Made by a program: the position numbers and the translations under genes. DNA of 64,000 nucleotides from Colwellia sp. M166 (GTDB lineage: Bacteria > Pseudomonadota > Gammaproteobacteria > Enterobacterales > Alteromonadaceae), in contig NZ_CP040755.1 in the NCBI RefSeq assembly GCF_024585285.1, positions 1,302,001 through 1,366,000 of the forward strand, written 5' to 3'. Below, piece by piece: positions 8,861 to 20,115 of the stretch. The notes below the pieces were generated by a model, which was given only the letters and a program-made list of their open reading frames with translations, was not told where the DNA came from and did no database searches. Each line of letters starts with the position of its first letter. The stretch's first letter is position 1.

Positions 8861-9190
8861 TCCTGTTCAGTGAAGCACATGCTGCTATTAAAATAATCAT
8901 ATCAGCTTTATTAACTTTACCAATTAAATGTTCGATTGCGATCAATAAAATCTAGTTGCGTGAAAGTGATGCTTATTGAGCAATCATGGTAATAATGAAT
9001 ATAAAGGCAATGATAACATGGCAAAAATCAGGTTAAATTATAATATTTAGCTAACAAATAAACAACATTCTCAAATAGATACATTATATTTTCGCTGCTG
9101 GCCTCAGCCTCTGTAACAGTTCAACAGCCAGTTTTTAAAATGACACAACCAAGGTTAAAGATAATATATTCGTTTTAGATTGATTTTTCA
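8861..9190. other. Intergenic, no feature recognised
   Basis: AT-rich sequence between the CDP-glycerol transferase-like gene and the leu promoter. I see only tiny reading frames and no hairpin-plus-T-run, repeat or RNA gene. The promoter of the divergent minus-strand gene should lie here but I cannot point to it. Confidence 0.5.
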
Positions 9191-9220
9191 TTGACAGCAA
9201 CCAAAGAAATACGTTATTAA
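9191..9220 (+). promoter_or_regulatory. Probable leu operon promoter
   Basis: TTGACA (perfect -35) at 9191-9196, 17 bases, then TTATTA at 9214-9219, or TATTAA at spacing 18. It sits about 47 bp before the leader-peptide start, the right distance for a leader transcript. No second promoter of similar quality is seen before leuA. Confidence 0.65.
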
Positions 9221-9266
9221 TAAGCTACTGACTATTTATTTACTTCTAGAGAATTAAAGCAAAAAA

Positions 9267-9329
9267 ATGAAAAATTCATCAAGCATTATTCGAATTAACC
9301 TCCTCCTCGTATTATCCATGCGCGGTTAG
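9267..9329 (+). CDS. leuL: leu operon leader peptide
   Basis: A 20-codon frame read as MKNSSSIIRINLLLVLSMRG. It contains CTC-CTC-CTC-GTA-TTA, i.e. four leucine codons within five, plus three isoleucines and a valine, which are the branched-chain residues expected in a leu attenuator. It is followed 43 bp later by an intrinsic terminator and then by leuA. By analogy with enterobacterial leuL, ribosome stalling at the Leu codons when leucyl-tRNA is scarce should favour an antiterminator and allow leuABCD transcription. The SD is weak (AGAG/AAAG). The arrangement is seen directly; the mechanism is inferred. Confidence 0.8.
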   Translation: MKNSSSIIRINLLLVLSMRG

Positions 9330-9372
9330 GTTTTATGCTTGAAAAATAAATAGACAAAGATAATAAAACACT

Positions 9373-9401
9373 AAACCCGCGCTAACTACCGCGGGTTTTT
9401 T
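9373..9401 (+). terminator. Leucine attenuator terminator
   Basis: AAACCCGCG, eight-base loop, CGCGGGTTT and a T run: a nine-pair GC-rich stem between the leader peptide and leuA. Together with the Leu-rich leader this is a classical attenuator. Confidence 0.85.
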
Positions 9402-9446
9402 ATGCCCGTTATTTAACGCTAAAACTTATATTAATCAGGACAACAC

Positions 9447-11030
9447 ATGGGCACATCAAGCGACAAAGTAATTATTTTTGACACTACATTACGTGATGGC
9501 GAACAAGCATTAAACGCAAGTTTGTCAGTACATGAAAAACTACAAATAGCGCACGCTATCGAACGTTTAGGTGTTGATATTATGGAAGTAGGATTTCCAG
9601 TTTCATCACCGGGTGATTTCCAGTCCGTACAAGAAATAGCAAGAACCGTGAAAAACTCTCGAGTTTGTGCCCTTGCCCGAGCCGTTGAAGGCGACATTAA
9701 AGCTTGTGCTGATGCGTTGAAACCTGCTGACCAATTTCGTATTCATACTTTTATATCTACCTCTGATGTGCATGTTCAGCAAAAATTGAAAAAAAGCTTT
9801 GCTGATGTACAAGCCATGGCCGTGCATGCAATTAAATATGCCCGCCGTTTCACAGATGATGTTGAGTTTTCGTGTGAAGATGCTGGCAGAACCCCAATTG
9901 ACAATTTATGTCGCATGGTTGAACAAGCCATTATAGCGGGTGCCACTACCGTTAATATTCCTGATACTGTGGGCTACACATTACCAAACGAGTTTGGTGG
10001 CATCATCGAAACCTTATTTAATCGTGTACCTAATATCGATCAAGCGGTTATTTCTGTGCATTGTCATAATGATTTAGGCTTAGCTGTTGCTAACTCAATG
10101 TCAGCCGTACAAGCCGGTGCTAGACAAATTGAATGTACCATTAACGGCATTGGCGAGCGCGCTGGCAATTGTTCGCTTGAAGAAGTAGCCATGATCATGA
10201 AAACTCGCCAAGAATTATTAGGTGTTCATACACGTATTAATCATCAAGAAATTGCCCGTAGCTCAAAATTAGTCAGCCAGCTTTGTAATATGCCTGTGCA
10301 ATTAAATAAAGCCATTGTCGGTGGTAACGCTTTTAGTCATTCATCGGGCATACACCAAGATGGTATGTTAAAAGCCAGCAACACCTACGAAATTATGACA
10401 CCAGAAAGTGTCGGCATCAGTAAAACTAAATTGAACTTAACTTCTCGCAGCGGCCGTCATGTTATTAAGCATCGTATGGAAAGCTTGGGCTATCAAGAGT
10501 CAGATTATGAAATTGAAGCCCTTTACGCTGACTTCTTAGCCTTAGCGGATAAAAAAGGCCAAGTTTTTGATGACGATTTAGAAGCCTTACTTTTTAATAT
10601 TCAACAACAAGATCAACAAGACTTTTATCACTTACAAACGCTAAATGTGCAAAGCGGTGGCAGCGAGTTTGCCACCTCAAGTATCAAGCTTGCATTAGGT
10701 GATGAGCATAAAATTGTGTCTGCCACCGGTAATGGCCCTGTTGACGCGCTTTATAGGGCGATAAAAAAAGCCATTGATATCGATTTTGAAGTCAGTGACT
10801 ACAAAATATCAAACAAAGGTCAAGGTGAAGATGGCTTAGGTAAGGCTGACATTGTGGTGTCGTGGCAAGGACGAAACTTTCATGGCTACGGCTTAGATAC
10901 TGACGTTATTAAAGCCTCAGGCAATGCTTTAGTCAATGCACTTAATGGTATTCATCGTGCTATTACCATTGCTGAACTGAAAACAGAGTTAAAAAAAGAC
11001 ACGGCTGCTGAAGCTAAAAGTGCGATTTAA
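9447..11030 (+). CDS. leuA: 2-isopropylmalate synthase
   Basis: A 527-residue enzyme that condenses acetyl-CoA with 2-oxoisovalerate, the first committed step of leucine synthesis. The TIM-barrel domain opens with [10 protein letters not shown] (D12, R16, D17, E19), and the metal-binding HCHND motif starts at H205. The C-terminal domain from about residue 390 is the LeuA allosteric domain that binds leucine (contains [12 protein letters not shown] and [11 protein letters not shown]). Length matches the E. coli-type enzyme. SD AGGA before ATG 9447. First gene of leuABCD, behind the leader/attenuator, so regulated by leucine supply at transcription and by feedback at the enzyme. Confidence 0.98.
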   Translation: MGTSSDKVIIFDTTLRDGEQALNASLSVHEKLQIAHAIERLGVDIMEVGFPVSSPGDFQSVQEIARTVKNSRVCALARAVEGDIKACADALKPADQFRIHTFISTSDVHVQQKLKKSFADVQAMAVHAIKYARRFTDDVEFSCEDAGRTPIDNLCRMVEQAIIAGATTVNIPDTVGYTLPNEFGGIIETLFNRVPNIDQAVISVHCHNDLGLAVANSMSAVQAGARQIECTINGIGERAGNCSLEEVAMIMKTRQELLGVHTRINHQEIARSSKLVSQLCNMPVQLNKAIVGGNAFSHSSGIHQDGMLKASNTYEIMTPESVGISKTKLNLTSRSGRHVIKHRMESLGYQESDYEIEALYADFLALADKKGQVFDDDLEALLFNIQQQDQQDFYHLQTLNVQSGGSEFATSSIKLALGDEHKIVSATGNGPVDALYRAIKKAIDIDFEVSDYKISNKGQGEDGLGKADIVVSWQGRNFHGYGLDTDVIKASGNALVNALNGIHRAITIAELKTELKKDTAAEAKSAI

Positions 11031-11080
11031 TCGCAGCGGGCTAGTCAACAAAAGTATTCATTTATAACGTAAATTTATAG

Positions 11081-12205
<1,125 letters not shown>

Positions 12206-12206
12206 C

Positions 12207-13625
12207 ATGGCCAGCACTTTATACGAAAAATTATGGCAAAATCATATTATCGAAGAAAAAGCTGATGAAACGCCGTTAATCTTTGTTGATCGTCATTTGA
12301 TCCACGAGGTGACATCACCACAAGCTTTTGCTAATTTGAAATTTCATAACCGTGTATTACGCCATCCTGAACGTACTATTGCGACTATGGATCATAATAT
12401 TTCTACTCGCTCTATTGAAATTAATGCCGCCGGTGAAGGCGCAGCAAATCAATTAAGAACTCTTGAGAAAAACTGTAAAGAGTTTGGTATTGAATTATTT
12501 GGCATGGGCCATAAAAACCAAGGTGTTGTGCATGTAATGGGGCCAGAACTTGGCTTAACCTTACCCGGTACAGTAATTGTTTGTGGTGACTCGCATACGG
12601 CTACACATGGTGCTTTTGGCGCTTTAGCATTTGGTATTGGTACTTCTGAAGTTGAGCATGTATTTGCTACTCAAACTTTACGTCAAACTAAAGCTAAGAC
12701 AATGCGAATTGAAGTAAAAGGCCAAGTCGCTCCTGGCATCAGCGCTAAAGATATTATCTTAGCGATTATTGGCAAAACTGGCAGCGCAGGCGCAACGGGT
12801 TATGTGGTTGAATACTGTGGTGATGCCATTGAGCGCTTAACCATGGAAGAGCGCATGACGGTTTGTAATATGAGTATTGAGTTTGGTGCTAAAGCGGGGC
12901 TTATTGCCCCAGATGCAACTACATTTGACTACTTAAAAGGCAAAGATTACTCGCCAAAAGGTGACGTATGGGAACAAGCAGTTAATGATTGGAAACAGCT
13001 AAAATCAGACACTGATGCAACCTTTGATAGCTACTTAACGCTTGAAGCAAAAGATATTAAAACCCAAGTGACTTGGGGAACAACACCGGGTCAAGTAACC
13101 CAAGTTGATAATGTTGTGCCATCACCTGAAGACTTTTCTGACCCTGTAGATCGTGACTCTTGTATTGCTGCCTTAAAATACATGGGCTTAACTGCCGGTA
13201 CAAAAATTACCGATATCACCATCAATAAAGTGTTTATTGGCTCATGTACCAACTCTAGAATAGAAGATTTACGCGCCGCGGCAGCTATTGCCAAAGGTAA
13301 AAAAGTATCTCCAACGGTTGATGCTATCGTTGTACCAGGTTCATACCGCGTTAAAGCGCAAGCCGAAGCTGAAGGCTTAGCACAAACGTTTATTGATGCG
13401 GGTTTTGAATGGCGATTACCGGGCTGTTCAATGTGTTTAGGCATGAATGATGACGTGTTAACCGAAGGCGACCGTTGTGCTTCAACGAGTAATCGCAACT
13501 TTGAAGGCCGACAAGGCCGTGGTAGTCGTACACATCTAGTTAGCCCTGAGTTAGCGGCTGCTTCTGCTATTGCAGGACATTTTGTCGACTTAACCGCGAT
13601 TAACTCACAAGCTAAAGGAGCATAA
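12207..13625 (+). CDS. leuC: 3-isopropylmalate dehydratase, large subunit
   Basis: A 472-residue aconitase-family protein that with LeuD isomerises 2- to 3-isopropylmalate. The [4Fe-4S] ligands are at C347 (GSCTNSR), C407 and C410 ([10 protein letters not shown]), the same numbers as in E. coli. The start is ATG 12207 ([10 protein letters not shown]) with AGGAG seven bases away; the longer ORF from 12078 reads through the end of leuB in another frame and is not real. LeuD begins one base after its stop, as expected for the two subunits of one enzyme. Confidence 0.98.
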   Translation: MASTLYEKLWQNHIIEEKADETPLIFVDRHLIHEVTSPQAFANLKFHNRVLRHPERTIATMDHNISTRSIEINAAGEGAANQLRTLEKNCKEFGIELFGMGHKNQGVVHVMGPELGLTLPGTVIVCGDSHTATHGAFGALAFGIGTSEVEHVFATQTLRQTKAKTMRIEVKGQVAPGISAKDIILAIIGKTGSAGATGYVVEYCGDAIERLTMEERMTVCNMSIEFGAKAGLIAPDATTFDYLKGKDYSPKGDVWEQAVNDWKQLKSDTDATFDSYLTLEAKDIKTQVTWGTTPGQVTQVDNVVPSPEDFSDPVDRDSCIAALKYMGLTAGTKITDITINKVFIGSCTNSRIEDLRAAAAIAKGKKVSPTVDAIVVPGSYRVKAQAEAEGLAQTFIDAGFEWRLPGCSMCLGMNDDVLTEGDRCASTSNRNFEGRQGRGSRTHLVSPELAAASAIAGHFVDLTAINSQAKGA

Positions 13626-13626
13626 C

Positions 13627-14223
13627 ATGGAAAATTTTACCCAGCATTATGGTTTAGTTTTGCCATTAGATGCAGCGAATGTTGATACTGACCAAATTAT
13701 CCCAAAACAGTTTTTACAAAAAACGACTCGCACAGGTTTTGGTCAACATCTATTTAATGATTGGCGCTATCTAGATAACGCAGGCAAAGTAGATAACCCT
13801 GAATTTATTCTTAATAAGCCACAATATCAAGGCGCGAGTATTTTACTAACAGGTGAAAACTTTGGTTGTGGTTCGAGTCGCGAACATGCGCCTTGGGCTC
13901 TGCAAGAATATGGTTTCAAAGTCATTATTGCTTCAAGTTTTGCAGATATTTTCTATGCAAACTGTATTAATATCGGTGTTTTACCTATTATATTAACAGA
14001 AGTTGAAATAGCTGAGTTATTCAAGCAATCAAAAGCTGATTTGCAGTACCTAACGATTGATTTAACCGCCAGCAAAGTTAAAACAGCAGATGCAGAATAT
14101 AGTTTTACGTTAACACCATTTCACAAATACTGTTTAGAGAACGGTGTAGATAGTGTCGGTTGGACGTTAAATAAGATTGATAAAATAGAAAGTTACGAAG
14201 CAAAAATGCCGGTATGGCAATAA
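13627..14223 (+). CDS. leuD: 3-isopropylmalate dehydratase, small subunit
   Basis: A 198-residue swivel-domain subunit partnering LeuC. Visible motifs are the N-terminal [16 protein letters not shown], and the substrate-binding [17 protein letters not shown], both diagnostic for LeuD. Normal length. SD AAAGGAG lies in the end of leuC, so translation is coupled. Last gene of leuABCD; a hairpin follows the stop. Confidence 0.98.
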   Translation: MENFTQHYGLVLPLDAANVDTDQIIPKQFLQKTTRTGFGQHLFNDWRYLDNAGKVDNPEFILNKPQYQGASILLTGENFGCGSSREHAPWALQEYGFKVIIASSFADIFYANCINIGVLPIILTEVEIAELFKQSKADLQYLTIDLTASKVKTADAEYSFTLTPFHKYCLENGVDSVGWTLNKIDKIESYEAKMPVWQ

Positions 14224-14234
14224 GTAAGTAACCA

Positions 14235-14263
14235 GAGCCATCAGACTAAACATCTGGTGGCTC
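14235..14263 (+). terminator. Hairpin after leuD
   Basis: GAGCCATCAGA and TCTGGTGGCTC pair over 11 positions (one G-T) around a seven-base loop, 11 bp after the leuD stop. Only A/T-mixed sequence follows, not a clean T run, so this may be a weak or Rho-assisted end of the leu operon. Confidence 0.45.
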
Positions 14264-14301
14264 AAATATTTCCTAACTAAGCTCTGCGTTTATAGATAAC
14301 A

Positions 14302-15909
14302 CTAGTTCCAAGAAGATAAAGCGTCCATCGTAAATTTTTCACCGCGAAAACTCAGCACTACTTTCTGCGGTAGGATTTCATTCAATAGTAATTCACGAGC
14401 AATGTAGTCACCCTCGTAGCGATCACGACCATTGACTCTGACCCATCCTTGACCGTCGCTGGCATAAATATGCATTTCAAACTCTAATGATGGCACGCCA
14501 TCTTGAACCCAGGTGGGCATTTGCGTGAGCGGTAAAACATCACTATTATCTACTTTCACTTGTTCTAAGGGGTTGTCACTTTGCTTGGTTTCTTCAATTG
14601 CAGATTGAAAGCTTGCTAATAGCTCTTCAGAAACACCGTCTTCAGCTTCCACAATAAAGTTTGTGGCTACAGATTTTTGTGGCCTTTGCTGATGTGTTTG
14701 TTTAGTCGTTTGCTGCTCAGCTAACTGGCGCTCGTTAACAACAAATTGACTATCATCATTATTATCAGCTGCTGTTGATGTATTTTTCTCAATGATATTT
14801 GCATTATCAGTGCTAGGCTCAACACTATCCTTTACCTTAGCAACAAGTTTATTAGCACCGTTAACAATGCTGGCGGCAAGCTCAGGCTTATCAGTATCGA
14901 CGCCTTCTTCCGTCAGTGGCTTTTTATCGATAAGCGTTTGAGCTTGCTTTTGAGTTTCACTGCTTAACTTCACGGTATTATCAACAACGACAAGTTGCTG
15001 CGTGCCCCACCAAACGCCTGCAGCTAAAACAACCAGCAGCGTACAAAGTAAACTACCGGCTTTTATCCACGAATTTTGCCACCATGATATAACTTCAAAC
15101 TCATCCCCAAGAGCATCATGCGCAGCTTGTAGCACTATTTTACGATTAACCACGGCATTATTACTGTTGTAGGCATTCATTAACGAGCGCTCTGCTAGCA
15201 GATTCATTAAACGTGGAATACCGTGGCAAATTTTATGAATAGCATTGACCGCACTCTGATCAAAAATATTACGGAAACATTTTGCCACTGAAAGTCGGTG
15301 TTTAAGGTATTGTGCTACTTCTTGCTTATTTAGCGGTAACAAGTGATATCGTGCGGTTATTCGTTGTGCTAATTGCCGTAAATCTCGACGCTGTAATAAC
15401 TGTTGTAACTCTGGCTGACCAATTAAAATAACTTGTAAAAGTTTTTTGGTATTAGTTTCTAAGTTTGTCAGCAGCCGTAACTGCTCTAGTACCTCTGGCT
15501 GTAGATGTTGGGCTTCATCAATAATCAACAGAGTATTAATATTTTCATCATGATTTTTCAGCAGTTTTTGCTGTATTTTATCGGTTAACGTTTTTAAGGT
15601 TGCGCCGGTTTTACGATAGCGTATTTTTAATTCATCACACAGCGTGGCTAAAAGCTCTTGACTGGAAAGGGTTGGGTTGAGAATAAAAGCCGCTTGGGTG
15701 TTTTCTGGCAAATTTTCCATTAAACGACGGCTAATGGTAGTTTTACCTGTACCTACCTCCCCGGTCAACAAGACAAACCCGCCAGTATCACCCAAGCCAT
15801 AAGTTAAGTGATTGAGCGCTTCGCGATGGCGATCGCTCATAAATAAATAATCAGGATTTGGCGCAATGGAGAATGGTTTTTCTTCTAAACCAAAATAACT
15901 TGTGTACAT
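14302..15909 (-). CDS. GspA-GspB fusion, ExeA-type AAA ATPase
   Basis: A 535-residue inner-membrane protein. Residues 1-270 are an ExeA/GspA ATPase: the family opening YFGLEEKPFSIAPNPDYLFMS, Walker A GEVGTGKTT (50-58), Walker B LLIIDEAQ (D131, E132). One TM lies at about 284-302. A long polar linker (about 310-465) follows, and the last 70 residues (VPSLEFEMHIYASDGQGWVRVNGRDRYE..) look like the GspB domain. GspA and GspB together help insert or assemble the type II secretion secretin across peptidoglycan; here both are in one chain and there is no peptidoglycan-binding domain visible between them. No other gsp gene is nearby. Start is ATG 15909, matching the family N-terminus. Divergent from cca. 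Confidence 0.85.
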   Translation of the reverse strand: MYTSYFGLEEKPFSIAPNPDYLFMSDRHREALNHLTYGLGDTGGFVLLTGEVGTGKTTISRRLMENLPENTQAAFILNPTLSSQELLATLCDELKIRYRKTGATLKTLTDKIQQKLLKNHDENINTLLIIDEAQHLQPEVLEQLRLLTNLETNTKKLLQVILIGQPELQQLLQRRDLRQLAQRITARYHLLPLNKQEVAQYLKHRLSVAKCFRNIFDQSAVNAIHKICHGIPRLMNLLAERSLMNAYNSNNAVVNRKIVLQAAHDALGDEFEVISWWQNSWIKAGSLLCTLLVVLAAGVWWGTQQLVVVDNTVKLSSETQKQAQTLIDKKPLTEEGVDTDKPELAASIVNGANKLVAKVKDSVEPSTDNANIIEKNTSTAADNNDDSQFVVNERQLAEQQTTKQTHQQRPQKSVATNFIVEAEDGVSEELLASFQSAIEETKQSDNPLEQVKVDNSDVLPLTQMPTWVQDGVPSLEFEMHIYASDGQGWVRVNGRDRYEGDYIARELLLNEILPQKVVLSFRGEKFTMDALSSWN

Positions 15910-16047
15910 AGAAAATCTTAACTGATGAATCGACCCAATGAAATTAACCTGAACACGTGCATATGTCAAAAATCAGTCAACAATTGTGTTAAACTTTAAT
16001 GATATTATTATTCTATATCATTCATTTTCAGAGGCTTGTAGCGCTAA

Positions 16048-17328
16048 ATGTCAAACATAAATCAACAATTAAATTATTTTTTGGTCGGAGGTGCCGTTCG
16101 AGACTCCCTGCTTAATCGAACTGTTGTCGACAAAGATTATGTTGTGGTCGGCTCTAGCATTGCAGAAATGCTTTCCCTCGGATTTTTGCAAGTAGGTAAA
16201 GATTTCCCGGTATTCCTGCACCCAAAAACTAAACAAGAATACGCCTTAGCTCGTACCGAAAAAAAAGCAGGTCAAGGTTATACCGGCTTTGATTGTGACG
16301 CTTCGGCGAATGTTACCCTTGAAGAAGACCTACTACGTCGAGATCTCACCATCAATGCCATGGCGATGGATGATAACGGTAAAATAATTGACCCTTATCA
16401 TGGACAAATCGACTTAACTAACCGCGTACTACGTCATGTTTCAGCTGCCTTTATTGAAGATCCATTAAGAGTGTTACGTGTTGCTCGTTTTGCGGCTAGA
16501 TATCATGCATATGGCTTTACTATCGCACTAGAAACACTCGCTTTAATGACCGAGCTTAGCGAAAGTGGCGAACTATTGAGTCTTTCAGGTGAACGGGTGT
16601 GGCAGGAAATGCATCGAAGCCTCGCTGATGATCATCCTGAAGTATTCTTTCAAGTGCTTTATCAATGCCAAGCACTGCAATCGCTTTGGCCTGATTTGCA
16701 TAACATGTGGGGGATCCCAAATCCCAAGAAATGGCATCCTGAAATTTGCTCTGGCGTGCATACCATGATGGTGCTAAAACAAGCAGTTCGACTATCAAAG
16801 AAAACTTCAGTCAGGTTTGCTAGTGTTTGCCATGATCTCGGAAAATCATTAACTGAAGAAGATAATTTACCTTCCCACCCTGGTCATGAAACGGCAGGTT
16901 TACCACTAATAGAAGCGTTTTGCACTCGCCTACGCGTACCAAGTACTCATAAGTCTCTAGCATTAAAGGTTTGTCAATTTCACCTCCATGCACATAAGGC
17001 CTTTGAATTAAAGGCTAGCTCTATTTTAAAGTTATTTGATCAACTAGATGCTTGGCGAAAACCTGCAGAATTTGAAGACTTTTTACTTTGCTGCCAAGCT
17101 GATTTTACCGGCCGTCTTGGTTTTGAAAACCGACACTATCAGCAGAAAGACTTTCTCTTCAGTGCCTTTATGCTACTTAATAAAGTTACAGCAAGGCCAT
17201 TTGTTGAAAAGGGTTTAAAAGGCCTCGCAATAAAAGAAGCGATAACACAGCAAAGACTTGCAGACTTAAAGCAATTTAAACAAAACTACCTAAAGCAAAA
17301 TACCATTGCCTCCAATTGCCGTAACTAA
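16048..17328 (+). CDS. cca: CCA-adding tRNA nucleotidyltransferase
   Basis: A 426-residue class II nucleotidyltransferase that builds or repairs the 3' CCA of tRNAs. The active site is GGAVRD (14-19) with the metal-binding pair in VDKDYVVVG (D28, D30); RRDLTINAMA and the RVLRVARFAARYHAYGF neck/body motifs follow. The C-terminal half carries an HD-type phosphohydrolase motif (VCHDLGKSLT) as in E. coli-type multifunctional Cca. ATG at 16048. In E. coli cca lies beside ygiM/ygiF; here those genes are 11 kb away, so the locus has been opened by the leu and envelope genes. Confidence 0.97.
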   Translation: MSNINQQLNYFLVGGAVRDSLLNRTVVDKDYVVVGSSIAEMLSLGFLQVGKDFPVFLHPKTKQEYALARTEKKAGQGYTGFDCDASANVTLEEDLLRRDLTINAMAMDDNGKIIDPYHGQIDLTNRVLRHVSAAFIEDPLRVLRVARFAARYHAYGFTIALETLALMTELSESGELLSLSGERVWQEMHRSLADDHPEVFFQVLYQCQALQSLWPDLHNMWGIPNPKKWHPEICSGVHTMMVLKQAVRLSKKTSVRFASVCHDLGKSLTEEDNLPSHPGHETAGLPLIEAFCTRLRVPSTHKSLALKVCQFHLHAHKAFELKASSILKLFDQLDAWRKPAEFEDFLLCCQADFTGRLGFENRHYQQKDFLFSAFMLLNKVTARPFVEKGLKGLAIKEAITQQRLADLKQFKQNYLKQNTIASNCRN

Positions 17329-17343
17329 TTGTAAATATGATTA

Positions 17344-17452
17344 CTGAACATTGCTACTCTTTCACATCCATGTGAGCCTAGCATACCGTTCATCCTGAAC
17401 ATTGCTACTCTTTCACATCCATGTGAGCGTAGCATACCGTTCATCCTGAACA
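17344..17452. repeat. 51-bp tandem element, locus A (two units plus CTGAACA)
   Basis: Two units at 17344-17394 and 17395-17445, differing at one base, followed by the first seven bases of a third unit. Each starts CTGAACAT and ends ATACCGTTCATC. Inside each are a hairpin TCACAT-CC-ATGTGA, an outer stem GCTA/TAGC, and at the unit junction a hairpin GTTCA-TCC-TGAAC. The array directly abuts the intrinsic terminator at 17454 between convergent cca and a TonB-receptor gene. Related arrays are at 40895 and near 48000. Confidence 0.9.
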
Positions 17453-17453
17453 T

Positions 17454-17484
17454 AAAAAAACCATATCAATTGATATGGTTTTTT
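17454..17484. terminator. Bidirectional terminator between cca and TonB receptor
   Basis: A-run, CCATATC, AATT, GATATGG, T-run: a palindromic stem flanked by A and T tracts, able to stop transcription from cca (+) and from the TonB receptor gene (-). Confidence 0.85.
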
Positions 17485-17535
17485 GTATTAGGTTAGCACT
17501 ACATTAGATTAACTTAGCACCAACTGACGGCTAAA

Positions 17536-20115
17536 TTAGAATTTATAAGCCGCTTTCACGTAGTAGTAACCACCATTGTAATCAAATGGGCCACTTTCGT
17601 AATAAACACCACTTACTACACCGTAAGCACCACCATCTTTTTGCAATTCTTGCGCTTCAGTATCAAAAATATTGTTAGCACCCGCTGATAATGTCCAGCT
17701 ATCATTTAAGAAGTAACTTACTGAGGCATCAATGGTATAAGAAGAGCCAACCGTTTCTGACCAACCATATGAGCTAAATTCATCTGGTTCATCAGCATGC
17801 GTTGCAAACCACTCGCCAAAGTAGTTGGCACGTACTAACATACTAACATTTTCCCAACTTTGCGCTAAGGTAAATGTAGCGCGGTGCTCAGGAATACCTT
17901 CCTCTAAACGTCTAACTTTGTATCCTGTAGTAAAACTACCCGGATCATCAACTTCTGTGCTGTTATAGTTGTAAGCAAGGCTAAATTTAGTATCTCCACC
18001 CATTAACTCCATACCGTAGTTAGCTACGATATCAACACCTTGTGTGGTCGTATCAAAATCATTAGCAAAAAAAGTAACCTTACCACCGAGTAATAATTCA
18101 GGGCTCGGATACTTACCAGCTAATGCATCAACATCGGCTTGAGTAATATCAAGCTTGTCCGTTTGTGCAATACGGTCTGATACTTCAATATTATATGCAT
18201 CAACCGTCATAAAAAAGTCACCACTTTGGTATACAAGGCCTACTGCATAACTTACTGACTCTTCAGGCTGTAACTCTACACCACCTTTTTGTGCTGATAC
18301 TGGATGTGTCGGTGGAAATGTAGCTGATTGTACAAGTTCACCACTTACCAGCGATGTTTGAGTATTAACTACATTCGCTTGCCCAACCGTTGGGGCACGG
18401 AAACCAGTGCTATGCGATGCTCGAACAGATAACTCATCAGTCAATCGATACTGTGCAGTTAACTTATAATTGGTAGTATCGCCGAATGATGAAAAGTCTT
18501 CATAACGTAATGCCGCACCTAATAACAAGTCTTCAGTTACATATGCTTCAACATCTAAATAAGCCGCAATACTTTGACGCTTATCAAGTCCTTGAGCTTC
18601 TGGTGAGAAACCAGCAAAGCCATGAGAACCAACACTAAAGCCCTGAGTTGCTAGCGGACCTTGTTGCCATGATGCTTGCTCACCTGAAACAATTTCAAAG
18701 CTCTCTTGGCGCCATTCAAAACCTGTCGCGACATTGATAGGCTCAGATAAGCCGACATCAACACTTTTAACTAAATCAGCATTTAAAGCTTTTTCTAACT
18801 GGATATATGAACCCGCTTCAAACGAAAGACCTGGCTGATCCGCATTCAGAGCACCCAATGATGGGTTTACAGTGTTAACCAAAGTATAGGTAGATTTATT
18901 ACGACCGACAGAACCACTAATATCATAGAGGGCTTCATCTAAAAAGCCGCCTTTAATCTCACCACGAGTTCCCATCGTTAATGAAGTATCATTAATATCC
19001 GCAGTAAACTGTGGTGTGTAACCACCAGGAAGTAATTCATTAAATGCCCAGCAATTGTCATTATTGGCAACACCATCAATGTAATCTTGCTGATTTCTAA
19101 CGTCGCCAGCCGTGATTGGAATATTAGGACATGCGTCAGCATTACCGTCCATTGCACCAACTAATAAATCACCATTGCCATCAGTAAAAACACCACCACG
19201 GTTATGAGGGCTACGGTAATAATAACCACCAGTACCGGTACGGTTTGAATAGTTACCAAACATGTAAAACTCTTTATCATTGCCTAAATCAAGACCAACA
19301 TTAGCGAACAGAGTGATGTCATCCTTAATTTCTGGATTACCCCAAGTCATCGCTGGCGTTGCAACACTGGTATTACCGGCATCGATTAAGGCTTGTGCGT
19401 CAGGACGTTGAACACTTCGGCTCGTTGCATCAGCATCTTTGTATTGAAAAGAAAGGTTAACAAAGCCATCTTTAGTGAATGGTAAACCAATGTTACCGTC
19501 AACAATAGTCGTGTCACCATCACCTTCGTAATAAGCGCCTTGTTTAACTGAGATAGAGCCACCGTCGGCATCATCTTTAAGCACAAAGTTCATAACCCCA
19601 GCAATAGCATCAGAGCCGTATTGCGCTGCAGCACCATCACGCAATACTTCGACTTGCTTCAAGGCAATAGAAGGTATGACTGAAATATCAGGCCCTTGAG
19701 CACCATCATTTACACCGCCACCTTGGAAGGCAATAACTGAGGCACGATGACGACGTTTACCATTTAACAAGATTAATGTTGAGTCCGAAGATAGACCACG
19801 TAAGTTGACCGGACGGATAAATGATGCTGCATCTGAAATAGGTTGCTGACGAACATTAAATGATGGTACTGCTGCTTGTAGCATGTCTAGCATATCACTT
19901 GAAGCATTTTTACCGAGTTCATCACCACCAATAATATCAATTGGCACCGGTGATTCTGCCACTGAACGTGGTGCAGAACGTGAACCAACAACGGCAATAC
20001 GTTCAATATCTTTAGTTTTTACTTTTGAGTCGCTTTCTGCAGCAAAGCTTGGTGCTGTTCCTAGTGCTAGACCCACTGCAAGGGCTAACGTACCAGTACG
20101 AAATTTAGTAGACAT
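17536..20115 (-). CDS. TonB-dependent outer membrane receptor
   Basis: An 859-residue outer-membrane transporter. A signal peptide (ending APSFA) is followed by a short N-terminal stretch with the TonB-box-like IERIAVVGSR, a plug domain (about 45-180, with RPVNLRGLSSDSTLILLNGKRR and EVLRDGAAAQYGSDAIAGVMNFVLK), and a large 22-strand barrel ending in the aromatic strand YVKAAYKF. This clade resembles marine TonB receptors for organic substrates rather than siderophores, but the ligand is not readable. Strong SD AGGAAGGAA before ATG. It has a long upstream region with an operator-like palindrome and stands alone, downstream of fahA on the same strand but with a terminator between. Confidence 0.93.
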   Translation of the reverse strand: MSTKFRTGTLALAVGLALGTAPSFAAESDSKVKTKDIERIAVVGSRSAPRSVAESPVPIDIIGGDELGKNASSDMLDMLQAAVPSFNVRQQPISDAASFIRPVNLRGLSSDSTLILLNGKRRHRASVIAFQGGGVNDGAQGPDISVIPSIALKQVEVLRDGAAAQYGSDAIAGVMNFVLKDDADGGSISVKQGAYYEGDGDTTIVDGNIGLPFTKDGFVNLSFQYKDADATSRSVQRPDAQALIDAGNTSVATPAMTWGNPEIKDDITLFANVGLDLGNDKEFYMFGNYSNRTGTGGYYYRSPHNRGGVFTDGNGDLLVGAMDGNADACPNIPITAGDVRNQQDYIDGVANNDNCWAFNELLPGGYTPQFTADINDTSLTMGTRGEIKGGFLDEALYDISGSVGRNKSTYTLVNTVNPSLGALNADQPGLSFEAGSYIQLEKALNADLVKSVDVGLSEPINVATGFEWRQESFEIVSGEQASWQQGPLATQGFSVGSHGFAGFSPEAQGLDKRQSIAAYLDVEAYVTEDLLLGAALRYEDFSSFGDTTNYKLTAQYRLTDELSVRASHSTGFRAPTVGQANVVNTQTSLVSGELVQSATFPPTHPVSAQKGGVELQPEESVSYAVGLVYQSGDFFMTVDAYNIEVSDRIAQTDKLDITQADVDALAGKYPSPELLLGGKVTFFANDFDTTTQGVDIVANYGMELMGGDTKFSLAYNYNSTEVDDPGSFTTGYKVRRLEEGIPEHRATFTLAQSWENVSMLVRANYFGEWFATHADEPDEFSSYGWSETVGSSYTIDASVSYFLNDSWTLSAGANNIFDTEAQELQKDGGAYGVVSGVYYESGPFDYNGGYYYVKAAYKF

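Noticed and set aside
17344..17452. CRISPR array
   Set aside because: Units are contiguous without unique spacers, only two per locus and no cas genes are present.
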